From assembly GCA_018224345.1 (NCBI GenBank), contig JAGTUW010000206.1, positions 1 through 12,557 of the forward strand: a DNA stretch of 12,557 bases. The letters are read 5' to 3'. The notes under the pieces are model-generated. The model was not told where the DNA came from and ran no database searches. It saw only the letters and a list, made by a program, of their open reading frames with translations. The stretch's first letter is position 1. Every line of letters starts with the position of its first letter. The stretch comes from Bacteroidota bacterium (lineage in GTDB: Bacteria; Bacteroidota; Ignavibacteria; SZUA-365). Both the position numbers and the translations under genes were made by a program. Positions 1-6,974 of the stretch are shown piece after piece.

Positions 1-1226
1 CGATGACGGAGGAATTACAGCAGCAGGCAGAGGAATTGCAGGTGCAGAACCAGACTCTCGATGAGCAGCAGCGGAAGCTCGAACTGGCCTATGTCGAAAA
101 GAGCAGCTTTCTCTCGAACATGAGTCATGAACTTCGTACTCCGCTCAATGCCGTGTTGACACTCGGACGCGCATTACGGCTGCAACTCCATGAGCGTATC
201 TCCGAGGAAGAGGATGCCTATCTCGGCGTGATCGAACGGAACGGGAAGCAGTTGCTGGAAATCATCAACGATATGCTCGAGCTCTCGCGTCTCGATTCCG
301 GACAGCACGAGTGGGAGCGCGAGTCCGTCGATCCCGCCACCACCGCAGGGAGTATCGTCGAAGGCTTGCGTCCGCTGGCAGATAACAAGGGACTCGAACT
401 CACTGTCAATGCCGCGGAGAAGCTGCCCACCTTGTATGTCGAACGTCGTGCAGTCGAGATGATACTGCAGAATCTCATTGGCAATGCCATCAAGTTCACG
501 GAGTCAGGCGGGCGTGTGGAAGTGGAGATCTATGCGGATGCCTCACAACTCCACATGGTTGTGCGAGACACCGGAATCGGTATTCCGGAGGAACACCTCA
601 GCTCGATTTTCGGGGAGTTTCAGCAGGTCGACAGCAGCGCCCGGAGAAAATTCGACGGAGTCGGCCTGGGGCTCGCAATCGCCATGAAGTCCGCAAGGCG
701 TCTCGGTGGGAGCATCGATGTGCGCAGTAAGCTTGGAGAGGGATCGGAATTCAGCGTCACCCTTCCATTGAAGCGGGCAAATGTCAAGCCCTCGCATCAG
801 AAGAAAAAACGGCGCTTCGATGCCGATCCTCCGGGCACCACCGCCCTTGCTGCCGCGCATATCATGATTATCGACGACAGCGATATGATTCTCGATCAGT
901 TGCGTATTCTTCTGGTGCAGGAAGGGTATGAAGTGACGACGATGGAATCGGGAGCGATGGCCATCGGTAGTCTGCTCGCCAGACCGCCTGACGGTGTCCT
1001 TCTCGACCTTATGATTCCTGACGTCAGTGGCTTTGATATTCTCGTCGAAATGAGAAAATTTCCGGCACTCAGGAATATTCCCGTCGTCGTCATTACCGCG
1101 TATCAGTTGAATCAACAGCAGGAATTGCTGTTGCAGGAAGCGCAGGTCAGGCGCGTATTGATTAAAGGGACGTTCGATGAGGAGGATCTTCTCCAGGCTG
1201 TCTATGCGATGTCAGAAAAAGAGTAG
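1..1226 (+). CDS. Hybrid histidine kinase, C-terminal part (HisKA-HATPase-REC), 5' truncated by window
   Basis: This is the C-terminal part of a hybrid sensor kinase that autophosphorylates on His and can pass phosphate to its own receiver. Residue numbers count from the Met at base 3, which is probably internal because the frame is open to the window edge and the first residues are a Gln/Glu-rich coiled coil (about 1-35) typical of the linker before HisKA. The H box holds His42 (SNMSHELRTPLN). The HATPase domain follows, with N-box Asn157/Asn161, G1 box DTGIGIP at 189-195 and G2 box GVGLGLA at 219-225. A basic linker (about 258-275) leads to a receiver at about 285-405 with acidic pair Asp291/Asp292, phospho-acceptor Asp335, Thr365 and Lys388. 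All key catalytic residues are present. The sensory input region is outside the window, so the stimulus is unknown. The stop lies 8 nt before the next kinase gene, implying one operon. Confidence 0.93.
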   Translation, partial: MTEELQQQAEELQVQNQTLDEQQRKLELAYVEKSSFLSNMSHELRTPLNAVLTLGRALRLQLHERISEEEDAYLGVIERNGKQLLEIINDMLELSRLDSGQHEWERESVDPATTAGSIVEGLRPLADNKGLELTVNAAEKLPTLYVERRAVEMILQNLIGNAIKFTESGGRVEVEIYADASQLHMVVRDTGIGIPEEHLSSIFGEFQQVDSSARRKFDGVGLGLAIAMKSARRLGGSIDVRSKLGEGSEFSVTLPLKRANVKPSHQKKKRRFDADPPGTTALAAAHIMIIDDSDMILDQLRILLVQEGYEVTTMESGAMAIGSLLARPPDGVLLDLMIPDVSGFDILVEMRKFPALRNIPVVVITAYQLNQQQELLLQEAQVRRVLIKGTFDEEDLLQAVYAMSEKE

Positions 1227-1234
1227 GAGCAGAT

Positions 1235-3538
1235 ATGCAGGATTCGGACCTTCCCCCGAAGACAAGAAACATACTCATCGTCGATGACAAAGCCGACAAT
1301 CTGCTGGCATTGCGGGCATTGCTGCAGAATCTCAGACCACAGTACAACATTGAAACCATATCCAATGGCGCTGACGGTATGGCCCGCGCGGAGGAGTGGC
1401 ATCCGGACATTATTCTTCTCGATATTTCCATGCCGGGAATGGACGGGTATGAAGTCTGTCGCAGGCTGAAGAAGAATCCCGACACCGCACATATTCCGGT
1501 CATTCTTCTCACCGCGTATCAGACGGACACGCACAGCAGGGTACGGGGTCTTGAGGAGGGGGCCGACGCTTTCCTGACCAAACCGGTAGAACCGGGGGAA
1601 CTCATTGCGCAGATCACTGCAATGTTGCGTATCAAGGATGCGGAGGATATTCTTCGTGCGCAGAAATCGCAACTGGAGAACAAGGTCTCCGAACGCACAC
1701 GCGAGGTAGCCGAAAGCCGTATGCGTTATCAATTGTTGTATGATTACGCGCCGGACATTTATTGCAATGTCGACGGGCAGATCCGCATCATCAACATCAA
1801 TGAATATGGGGCACGGTATCTCGGCTACACCAGGGAGGAGCTGAAGGACAGGTCACTGCCGGATCTGCTGCATCCCGGCGACAGGGAGCTCTTCCGCAAT
1901 CGTCTTGAGGGGCAGACAGCACATGGCGGGAATTTCCGCATGCATAAAAAGGACGGCTCGATTCTGTATGTCAGCGAGCGTTCGCAACGGGTCGCCGATC
2001 TGGGCGAGGGTGAGAGCGGCATGCTTATCATACTGCGCGACGTGACCGATTCGCATTTGATGACCGAGGAACTCCAGCGCCGGGAAGAGGAATTCCGTAC
2101 GCTGTATGAGAATCTGCCTGTCGGTGTGTATCGCACCGATGCGGACGGGAAGATATTGCTGGCGAATCCTGCTATGGTGCGTATGCTTGGATTCGAAACT
2201 CTCGCTGAAGTGCAGGCACTCTCCAATATCCGCACACAGCTCGGGTACGACAACTCGCGAATGCTGCACCGGCTGAAGGTGGAGGGACATTTCGAGGGTA
2301 TGGAATCTCACTTTCACCGCAGAGACGGTACAGAAATCGTCACTCGCGAGAATGCTGTCACCGTGCGCGACCATGATGGTGCGTTTCTGTACCACGAAGG
2401 CACGATCGAGGACATCACGACGCAGAGGAGGACAGAGGAGGCGTTGACAGATTCGGAGGCCCGTTTCGTGCATATCGCCGAACACGCCACGGATGCCATT
2501 ATCGGCTTCGACACACGGGGTCGCATCATGCTCTGGAATCAGGCGGCGGAAAGAATGTTTGCCTGCCCTGTTTCCGATGTGTTCGACACGGAGTGTTCCC
2601 GTTTCCTGCCTTTTCTCGATGAGACAACATTGACAGAGTTCTCCGCCTGGACGCCCGGTGAGGAGGGCGGCATTCAGGAAGCCGAAGCCCGCAGATCGGA
2701 CGGTTCGACTTTTCCGATTGAGCTTTCCATTTCCGCACTCAAGCAGGATCAGAAAACCCTCTTTTACGGTATCATACGGAATGTGAGCGAACGCAAACGG
2801 CTCGAGCGGGAGCGGGAGGAAGCCTTGCGCAGGGCGCAGCATGGAGAACAGGTCAAAGCATTGTTCATCGCCAATATGTCGCATGAAATACGTACACCCT
2901 TGAACACGATTCTCGGTTTCACTGCTCTGCTTGAGGAAGATCTTCGAGAGACGCTCAACGGAGAACAGAAAGATTATTTCGATTCCATTGCTATCAGCGG
3001 CACACGACTCACAAATACGATTCATAGCATATTGAATCTCTCACAGCTCGAGGCCGGAGCCGTGGCGCCCCAACGTGAACCGCACGATATTATTCCTGTT
3101 CTGAGACGTATCGTATCCGAGCATGAGCGTCATGCATACGAAAAGGGACTGCGTCTCGATTTTGACCCCGAATGTTCCGAGGCGGAGTGCCTTATTGATC
3201 AGTTCATGTTCATCGAGGCCGTTTCCAATCTGCTCGACAATGCGATCAAGTACACGCAGGAGGGGAGTGTCGTCGTCAACGCGCAGAAACACGATGGCGA
3301 GTCCATTATCAGTATAGAGGATACGGGGATAGGTATACCAGGGATTTATATGGAGAGACTGTTCGAGCCCTTTTCCCAGGCCAGTGAGGGATACACGAAG
3401 GAATATCAGGGTGTCGGTCTCGGACTTGCGCTCACGAAGCGATATATCGAGCTCAATTGCGGTAGCATTGCCATCGATTCCGTCGAGCAACGCGGGACCC
3501 GGGTCGTACTGCACCTCCCGTTGGCGTCGAGAGACTGA
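1235..3538 (+). CDS. Soluble hybrid histidine kinase, REC-PAS-PAS-PAS-HisKA-HATPase
   Basis: A 767-residue cytoplasmic sensor kinase with no signal peptide or membrane segment. An N-terminal receiver (about 12-132) has Asp17/Asp18, phospho-acceptor Asp63 in LLDISMPGMDG, Thr93 and Lys116. A coiled coil (about 135-160) is followed by three PAS-type sensor modules at about 163-275, 284-400 and 405-520; their ligands cannot be read from sequence. The kinase core has phospho-His550 (ANMSHEIRTPLN), N-box Asn665/Asn669, G1 DTGIGIP at 696-702 and G2 GVGLGLA at 726-732, so it should be active. The start is supported by GGAG at 1226-1229, overlapping the upstream stop. Receiver-first kinases are often inserted downstream of another kinase in a phosphorelay. 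The hybrid kinase encoded just upstream is the obvious candidate partner, but that is inference. The output regulator is not in the window. A terminator lies about 140 nt downstream. Confidence 0.95.
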   Translation: MQDSDLPPKTRNILIVDDKADNLLALRALLQNLRPQYNIETISNGADGMARAEEWHPDIILLDISMPGMDGYEVCRRLKKNPDTAHIPVILLTAYQTDTHSRVRGLEEGADAFLTKPVEPGELIAQITAMLRIKDAEDILRAQKSQLENKVSERTREVAESRMRYQLLYDYAPDIYCNVDGQIRIININEYGARYLGYTREELKDRSLPDLLHPGDRELFRNRLEGQTAHGGNFRMHKKDGSILYVSERSQRVADLGEGESGMLIILRDVTDSHLMTEELQRREEEFRTLYENLPVGVYRTDADGKILLANPAMVRMLGFETLAEVQALSNIRTQLGYDNSRMLHRLKVEGHFEGMESHFHRRDGTEIVTRENAVTVRDHDGAFLYHEGTIEDITTQRRTEEALTDSEARFVHIAEHATDAIIGFDTRGRIMLWNQAAERMFACPVSDVFDTECSRFLPFLDETTLTEFSAWTPGEEGGIQEAEARRSDGSTFPIELSISALKQDQKTLFYGIIRNVSERKRLEREREEALRRAQHGEQVKALFIANMSHEIRTPLNTILGFTALLEEDLRETLNGEQKDYFDSIAISGTRLTNTIHSILNLSQLEAGAVAPQREPHDIIPVLRRIVSEHERHAYEKGLRLDFDPECSEAECLIDQFMFIEAVSNLLDNAIKYTQEGSVVVNAQKHDGESIISIEDTGIGIPGIYMERLFEPFSQASEGYTKEYQGVGLGLALTKRYIELNCGSIAIDSVEQRGTRVVLHLPLASRD

Positions 3539-3677
3539 TTGCCACTGCGCCAGGTTGTCTTCCATCCTGTCTTTGCGGGTCCAAACGATAGTACCGACTA
3601 AGTACCCCACGATTTATGGCCTCAAACTGTAACCAATTCACAGAATCTCCGTATCTTGGTATGCATTAATATCCTCC

Positions 3678-3723
3678 TTCAGCCCTTATTCGTGTTCCAC
3701 CACGTTAAGGGCTGAACCTTTTT
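3678..3723 (+). terminator. Intrinsic terminator after the hybrid kinase pair
   Basis: Perfect 11-bp inverted repeat TTCAGCCCTTA (3678-3688) / TAAGGGCTGAA (3706-3716). The 17-nt loop can form an extra CGTG/CACG pairing. CC and five T residues follow (3719-3723). The T tract is on the + strand side only, so it terminates rightward transcription from the kinase operon. It does not look like a terminator for the leftward gene that ends at 3834. The rest of 3539-3833 holds no gene I can support; it contains a short imperfect direct repeat, listed separately. Confidence 0.8.
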
Positions 3724-3727
3724 ATGG

Positions 3728-3806
3728 CCCTGTTTTCAGCCATGGTTTTACTTCCGGGACGTCCGGTTCATCCCTTTCTGCCCCTGTTCTTCAGTCCGGT
3801 TTTCCC
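3728..3806. repeat. Imperfect direct repeat, two copies of about 24 nt
   Basis: CCCTGTTTTCAGCCATGGTT at about 3728-3747 and CCCTGTTCTTCAGTCCGGTT at 3782-3801 align with a few differences. Both copies continue into TT and a C-rich stretch. The copies start about 54 nt apart, in the gap between the terminator and the end of the leftward membrane-protein gene. Their function is unknown. They may be remnants of a local duplication. Confidence 0.35.
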
Positions 3807-3833
3807 ATTGACATCCCGGGAATGTGGTTTGGA

Positions 3834-4250
3834 TTATGGCAGTGGACTCCCCACTGGAACATCGCAGCGATGTCCCGGCTCTCCATGAGGCGGATTTATT
3901 TTTCCTGCGCGTTGCTCTGAGGGCATGGTGGTCGTGGTATTTGGTGCAACAGCAGGAGCGTCGGATGCAGGACGTTGTGGATCGGCAGCCGGGGCATCGG
4001 TCAAGGCCTCAACTTCGACCTGGGCTGAGGGTGGTGCTGCTGTCGGTTCTGCGGCGGGATAACTCCTGTTCATCGTGTTTTGCGGTGGTGTGGAAGGAGT
4101 CGGGTATGCAAATATATATACGAGACACGCGACCAGGGCGACGGACAAGGTGGCGATGATCCGCTTCAGTTTTGTGTTGGACTGTTCCAGAGCAGATTTT
4201 TTCTGCGCCTCTTTCTTGCCCGGCGTATTGCGGGATTTGACGTTCTTCAT
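3834..4250 (-). CDS. Small single-pass membrane protein with Pro/Ala-rich tail, function unknown
   Basis: A 138-residue hypothetical protein I do not recognise. The first 30 residues are strongly basic (MKNVKSRNTPGKKEAQKK). One hydrophobic segment follows at about 31-49 (IIATLSVALVACLVYIFAYP), then a low-complexity region rich in Pro, Ala and Thr (about 50-115) and a short His/Gly/Pro-rich end. By the positive-inside rule the N-terminus should be cytoplasmic and the disordered tail periplasmic. This resembles the anchors of periplasm-spanning or peptidoglycan-associated proteins, but no domain is visible in the tail. The start is supported by AAAGGAAA about 10 nt upstream on the coding strand. 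It has its own candidate promoter (4385-4416) and a structured leader. Codon usage and the lack of homologous motifs make the exact C-terminus less certain than the N-terminal half. Confidence 0.65.
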   Translation of the reverse strand: MKNVKSRNTPGKKEAQKKSALEQSNTKLKRIIATLSVALVACLVYIFAYPTPSTPPQNTMNRSYPAAEPTAAPPSAQVEVEALTDAPAADPQRPASDAPAVAPNTTTTMPSEQRAGKINPPHGEPGHRCDVPVGSPLP

Positions 4251-4317
4251 ATCGATTGTTTCCTTTTATTGATGGGAAATGTCCGCTTCCTTCCGGATAT
4301 CGGGATTTAAAACGACA

Positions 4318-4378
4318 GCATGATGATTTCTGTCAGAAGCTGTCCAGCTATTTTCAAAGAACAGAAACAACATCATGC
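4318..4378 (-). promoter_or_regulatory. Structured 5' leader (long imperfect stem) of the small membrane-protein gene
   Basis: The arms GCATGATGATTTCTGT (4318-4333) and ACAGAAACAACATCATGC (4361-4378) pair as 7 bp, an internal loop (2 versus 4 nt), then 7 bp. The apical part contains AGCT-GTCC-AGCT at 4339-4350, which can form a small inner hairpin. The outer end of the stem coincides with the transcription start predicted from the -7 box at 4385-4392. The mRNA would therefore begin with a stem-loop and have a leader of about 128 nt before the start codon. It could be a 5' stabilising stem or a regulatory leader. It matches no riboswitch class I know. Confidence 0.4.
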
Positions 4379-4384
4379 GAAAAT

Positions 4385-4416
4385 AAAAGGTACTGAAGAC
4401 GTGCCCATGTGTCAAA
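4385..4416 (-). promoter_or_regulatory. Bacteroidota-type promoter for the small membrane-protein gene
   Basis: On the - strand, TTTG (4416-4413) is followed after 20 nt by TACCTTTT (4392-4385). This matches the Bacteroidota consensus TTTG-N(about 19)-TAnnTTTG at all but the last base. The same region reads as TTGACA-N17-TACCTT, a perfect sigma-70 -35 hexamer with a poor -10. It lies about 135 nt upstream of the start codon at 4250 and points at that gene. Confidence 0.5.
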
Positions 4417-4822
4417 CCAATTCCTGATCCGTCCAAACCGGGTTATAATGCGCATTCCCCCCGAATCATCCGTAGCGGCGCAATCTCCGTGATGAACGCA
4501 ATTGAATGAGAAAGACTTCCCGCAACACTGCTGCCGCAGAAGAGCACAGTCTTGATCCTTGCCCGGAAGAGTACTACATTAATCCAACAGAAAAATGAAA
4601 ATTGCACCTGCCAGTGTCCCACATGGCCCCGTGTGACACCGTGTTGAAATCGCCTTCAGGAATCCCACCGAATATGGCAATGTGGTTGATTTCCGTCTGT
4701 TGGGGTTGTTTCTGTGTACGCCATGCCCGATGGTATTGCCCGGCTGAGAAGAGAAGGAAGAACGCCGATCATACGGGTGTCCCAATGCAGTCCATCCACG
4801 TTTAACAAGGAAAGATATTGTT
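4417..4822. other. About 400 nt with no supported gene
   Basis: I find no convincing coding frame here on either strand. The open frames are short, lack ribosome-binding sites and have unremarkable composition. A TATAAT at 4444-4449 (+ strand) has only a weak -35 (TTCCTG, 17 nt upstream). The region lies between the leftward promoter at 4385-4416 and the rightward lipoprotein gene, so it may contain the lipoprotein promoter, but I cannot point to a good match. Confidence 0.5.
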
Positions 4823-4975
4823 ATGAATACATACAATCCGTCCAGGCTCTGCCTGTTTCCCCTCCTTTCCCTGCTCCTGCTTTCATGCAGCAGCGCCCCT
4901 CCGAATTCACCATCTGACGATGTCGGTGAACGGAGCTATGAATTTACCATAGAGCGCGATGAATCCGGGGACTGA
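4823..4975 (+). CDS. Very small lipoprotein, 50 residues
   Basis: A short gene with a clear lipoprotein signal peptide. The n-region is MNTYNPSR, the hydrophobic core runs from about 9 to 20, and the lipobox is LLSC with acylated Cys22. The mature part is only 29 residues, Ser/Pro-rich and then acidic, ending in ERDESGD. AAGGA at 4807-4811 is a plausible ribosome-binding site, with a slightly long gap of 11 nt. Residues 23 and 24 are Ser-Ser, not Asp, so there is no E. coli-type inner-membrane retention signal; outer-membrane anchoring is likely. Small lipoproteins of this kind include entericidin-like and secretion- or envelope-accessory proteins, but no specific family is recognisable. The gene is convergent with the type IX-secreted protein gene, 42 nt away. 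The signal peptide makes this real rather than chance, although the length is near the detection limit. Confidence 0.62.
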   Translation: MNTYNPSRLCLFPLLSLLLLSCSSAPPNSPSDDVGERSYEFTIERDESGD

Positions 4976-5017
4976 GAGAAATGACTGCAGAACGTACAGG
5001 GGCGATGCATGCTGATG

Positions 5018-6382
5018 TTATTGCAACATGAGGAATCTTGTCCGGGTGCTGTGTGCGTTGCGGGCGATGACGAGATGCAGACCACGGGGGAAGCGGGCAC
5101 AGGACAGGCGCACATCCTGCCTGCCTGCGGGGAGGAGGCGCATGGCAGGCAGGACCGCAACCTGTGTCCCGACAAGCGTCAGGATTTCCAGCTGCACATC
5201 GCATTCATGTGTCGCGGACAGTGACAGGGTTACGAAGTCCCGGGCGGGATTTGGCCACGGAACCCCGAGAAGCAAGCCTTCGCTCGCGGCTGGTATCTGT
5301 ACGACGCGCTCAGGCGAGAGGTTGCTGCCGCCGTCACGGTCGATCTGTCGTAAACGGTATCGCAGAAGTCCCGATATGACGCCGAGACTGTCCGTCCACA
5401 TATACCATCGGGGTGTCTGCCGGTCACCATCACCAGGGACAAAGGCGACGGCCTCCCACTCGTCTCCGGTACTGCTTCTGAGTATTTCAAATCCGTAATT
5501 CTGTAATTCCGTCTCGGTGCGCCAACGCAGTTCGACGCGTCCTTCGAACGCACGCGCCTCGAAGGCGCTGAGTTCAACAGGCAGAGGTTGCGCGGCGATA
5601 GTGTTGGTGTATATGATGTCGTCGAGAGCGATCCGGCAGTCGTTGGACGCGCTCGCGGCGGCGTAGAACATGAAACCGTTGATGTCGAGCGTGTCGGGGA
5701 GACCCGCTCCCGCCTGACCGTCGATCACCAGAACTCCGTCGATCCATACGTCGTAACTGTATGCAGCGAGTGTCTGCTGTGTATTGTGACTGTAATTTCT
5801 GGTTGTAGCGGAGTTGTTGGCATACAGTTCAAGTATATGGACACTGTCGTTGTGCATTGCTGCGGGTGTGACGGCCGACCAGGTGCTACCCGAACGCACG
5901 AACAGCGACAGGCCGCTGTTGTCGCGTACCCATTTCATCCCTGCGAAGACCTGGCTGGAGGAAAAGCCCACATTGTCGCTGAAACAGCTTCCGTTTCCGC
6001 AGAAAAAGTATATGTCGCCTGTTCCGCCGCTGATGTTCAGTGCTGTCTGGAAGGTAAAGGTCTCCGCCGCGTTGAACCCGTACCACTGAATCTTGTTCAA
6101 TGATGCGCCTGTCGGAGCGGTCAGGACGGCCTCGCTGCCGCTGCCGAGGCGGGTGTCGCCGGGATTGCGCAATTCCACGCTTCCTCCCTGCGTTCCGATG
6201 CGCACACGCGCGTTTCCGGATGGCGGTGTTGGAAGAAAGGACGTACTTGCATTGTTGTCGTGCGTGCCTGTGCCGCTTCCGAAATCATAGTTCCACGGTT
6301 GTGCCCATGCGAAAGAGGACGAAATGATGGTCAGGAACGTGAATGCGCACGCTGACGCGTATGAGGTCCATGCTCGTGTCAT
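5018..6382 (-). CDS. Secreted protein with type IX secretion C-terminal sorting domain
   Basis: A 454-residue exported protein. A Sec signal peptide covers residues 1-27, with likely cleavage after AWA (SSSFAWA|QPW). Residues about 28-262 form a Gly/Ser/Asn-rich beta-sandwich-like region, with repeated aromatic-Gly patterns and an internal Cys pair (Cys128, Cys133) that could form a disulfide. From PVELSAFEA at 268 comes a fibronectin/Ig-like beta domain common in this group (LRWRTETELQNYGFEI), to about 362. The last 85 residues are a type A sorting domain with the diagnostic PWPNPARDF near 375-383 and a terminal beta-strand region. Known type IX cargo is moved across the outer membrane and the sorting domain is removed. 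No catalytic motif is visible, so it may be an adhesin or surface protein. The start has AGGGAG 7 nt upstream. It begins 51 nt after the archaemetzincin stop, so it may be co-transcribed with it. Confidence 0.9.
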   Translation of the reverse strand: MTRAWTSYASACAFTFLTIISSSFAWAQPWNYDFGSGTGTHDNNASTSFLPTPPSGNARVRIGTQGGSVELRNPGDTRLGSGSEAVLTAPTGASLNKIQWYGFNAAETFTFQTALNISGGTGDIYFFCGNGSCFSDNVGFSSSQVFAGMKWVRDNSGLSLFVRSGSTWSAVTPAAMHNDSVHILELYANNSATTRNYSHNTQQTLAAYSYDVWIDGVLVIDGQAGAGLPDTLDINGFMFYAAASASNDCRIALDDIIYTNTIAAQPLPVELSAFEARAFEGRVELRWRTETELQNYGFEILRSSTGDEWEAVAFVPGDGDRQTPRWYMWTDSLGVISGLLRYRLRQIDRDGGSNLSPERVVQIPAASEGLLLGVPWPNPARDFVTLSLSATHECDVQLEILTLVGTQVAVLPAMRLLPAGRQDVRLSCARFPRGLHLVIARNAHSTRTRFLMLQ

Positions 6383-6414
6383 AATGATCTCCCTATGTAT
6401 GTCGAACGATCGAG

Positions 6415-6431
6415 GTGTTCTCCCTGAACAC
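6415..6431. repeat. Short inverted repeat GTGTTC-N5-GAACAC
   Basis: Six-bp arms with a 5-nt spacer lie just downstream of the archaemetzincin stop and 33 nt upstream of the secreted-protein start. There is no T tract, so it is not a standard terminator. The symmetry would suit a dimeric regulator or a small hairpin in the intergenic RNA. Chance occurrence cannot be excluded. Confidence 0.3.
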
Positions 6432-6433
6432 GC

Positions 6434-6967
6434 TCAAAGTACGGATTGAAGGTGCGTGCGGCAAGGCAAACAGAAATCCGGTGGCTTCAAATCAATATCT
6501 TCGACGTAGGTGGAGGAATTCATCACGCAGGGGCGACCCTGGCAATGCCGCAACCCGTACGTATGGCCGAGTTCATGCACCGCTTCCTTGAGTGTGCGCA
6601 TGGCAAGGATTTCCTGTGACTGCGGAAGACCGTAAAATTCATTATGAAGACGGAAGGTGGAAAACACGGCAGTACGGTTGTTGACCTGTGCCTGCCCGAA
6701 CACGAACGTCAGTACAGGGACGAAGAGGTCGAAGGGCGTGATGCCCAGAAGGCGTCCCGCAGTCAGATCAGTCTGCTGCAACAGATGCGCCAGTATCAGT
6801 GTCGAGTGATACTGGCGGCGGGAGGAATCGAACGCAGTTTCGATATCGAGCGGAATTTCATGAATCGTACATTCAACGGGCAGTACACGTTCGATCCCAT
6901 GCTTGAGCTCGATCAGCAGGACATCGCGCGGGTGCGCTCCCAGTGGTATGATGGAAATATCCCTCAT
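6434..6967 (-). CDS. amzA: Archaemetzincin-type zinc metalloprotease
   Basis: A 177-residue protein of the archaemetzincin family, metalloproteases with a metzincin zinc site plus a second Cys-rich metal site. The zinc motif is HELGHTYGLRH at 131-141, giving ligands His131, His135 and His141 and catalytic Glu132. The family signature continues with Cys142, Cys147, Met149 (the metzincin Met-turn equivalent), Cys166 and Cys169 (CLPC); the spacing from Met149 to Cys166 is 16 residues. There is no signal peptide, so the enzyme is probably cytoplasmic. Natural substrates of the family are poorly known. The start lies only 7 nt after the stop of the sigma-54 activator gene, so the two are almost certainly co-transcribed, although a strong ribosome-binding site is not evident and translational coupling is likely. 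Finding it inside a two-component operon is unusual. The length fits the family. Confidence 0.9.
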   Translation of the reverse strand: MRDISIIPLGAHPRDVLLIELKHGIERVLPVECTIHEIPLDIETAFDSSRRQYHSTLILAHLLQQTDLTAGRLLGITPFDLFVPVLTFVFGQAQVNNRTAVFSTFRLHNEFYGLPQSQEILAMRTLKEAVHELGHTYGLRHCQGRPCVMNSSTYVEDIDLKPPDFCLPCRTHLQSVL

Positions 6968-6974
6968 GGCGGGG

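Noticed and set aside
1853..3025. A 390-codon open frame on the - strand opposite the second hybrid kinase
   Set aside because: The + strand has clear PAS and kinase motifs over the same bases. The antisense frame has no family resemblance.
3724..3882. A 52-codon + strand frame starting at the ATG just after the terminator T tract
   Set aside because: There is no ribosome-binding site, it overlaps the leftward membrane-protein gene, and its composition is unremarkable.
4421..4449. Possible + strand promoter, TTCCTG-N17-TATAAT
   Set aside because: The -10 is perfect but the -35 matches only two bases, and nothing convincing starts downstream for about 370 nt. A small RNA cannot be excluded but is not supported.
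4611..4640. GTGTC...GACAC partial hairpin in the gene-free region
   Set aside because: The stem is short and bulged with no T tract; probably chance.
4579..4836. An 85-codon - strand frame overlapping the lipoprotein start
   Set aside because: No domain, no good ribosome-binding site, and it clashes with the lipoprotein gene, which has a clear signal peptide.
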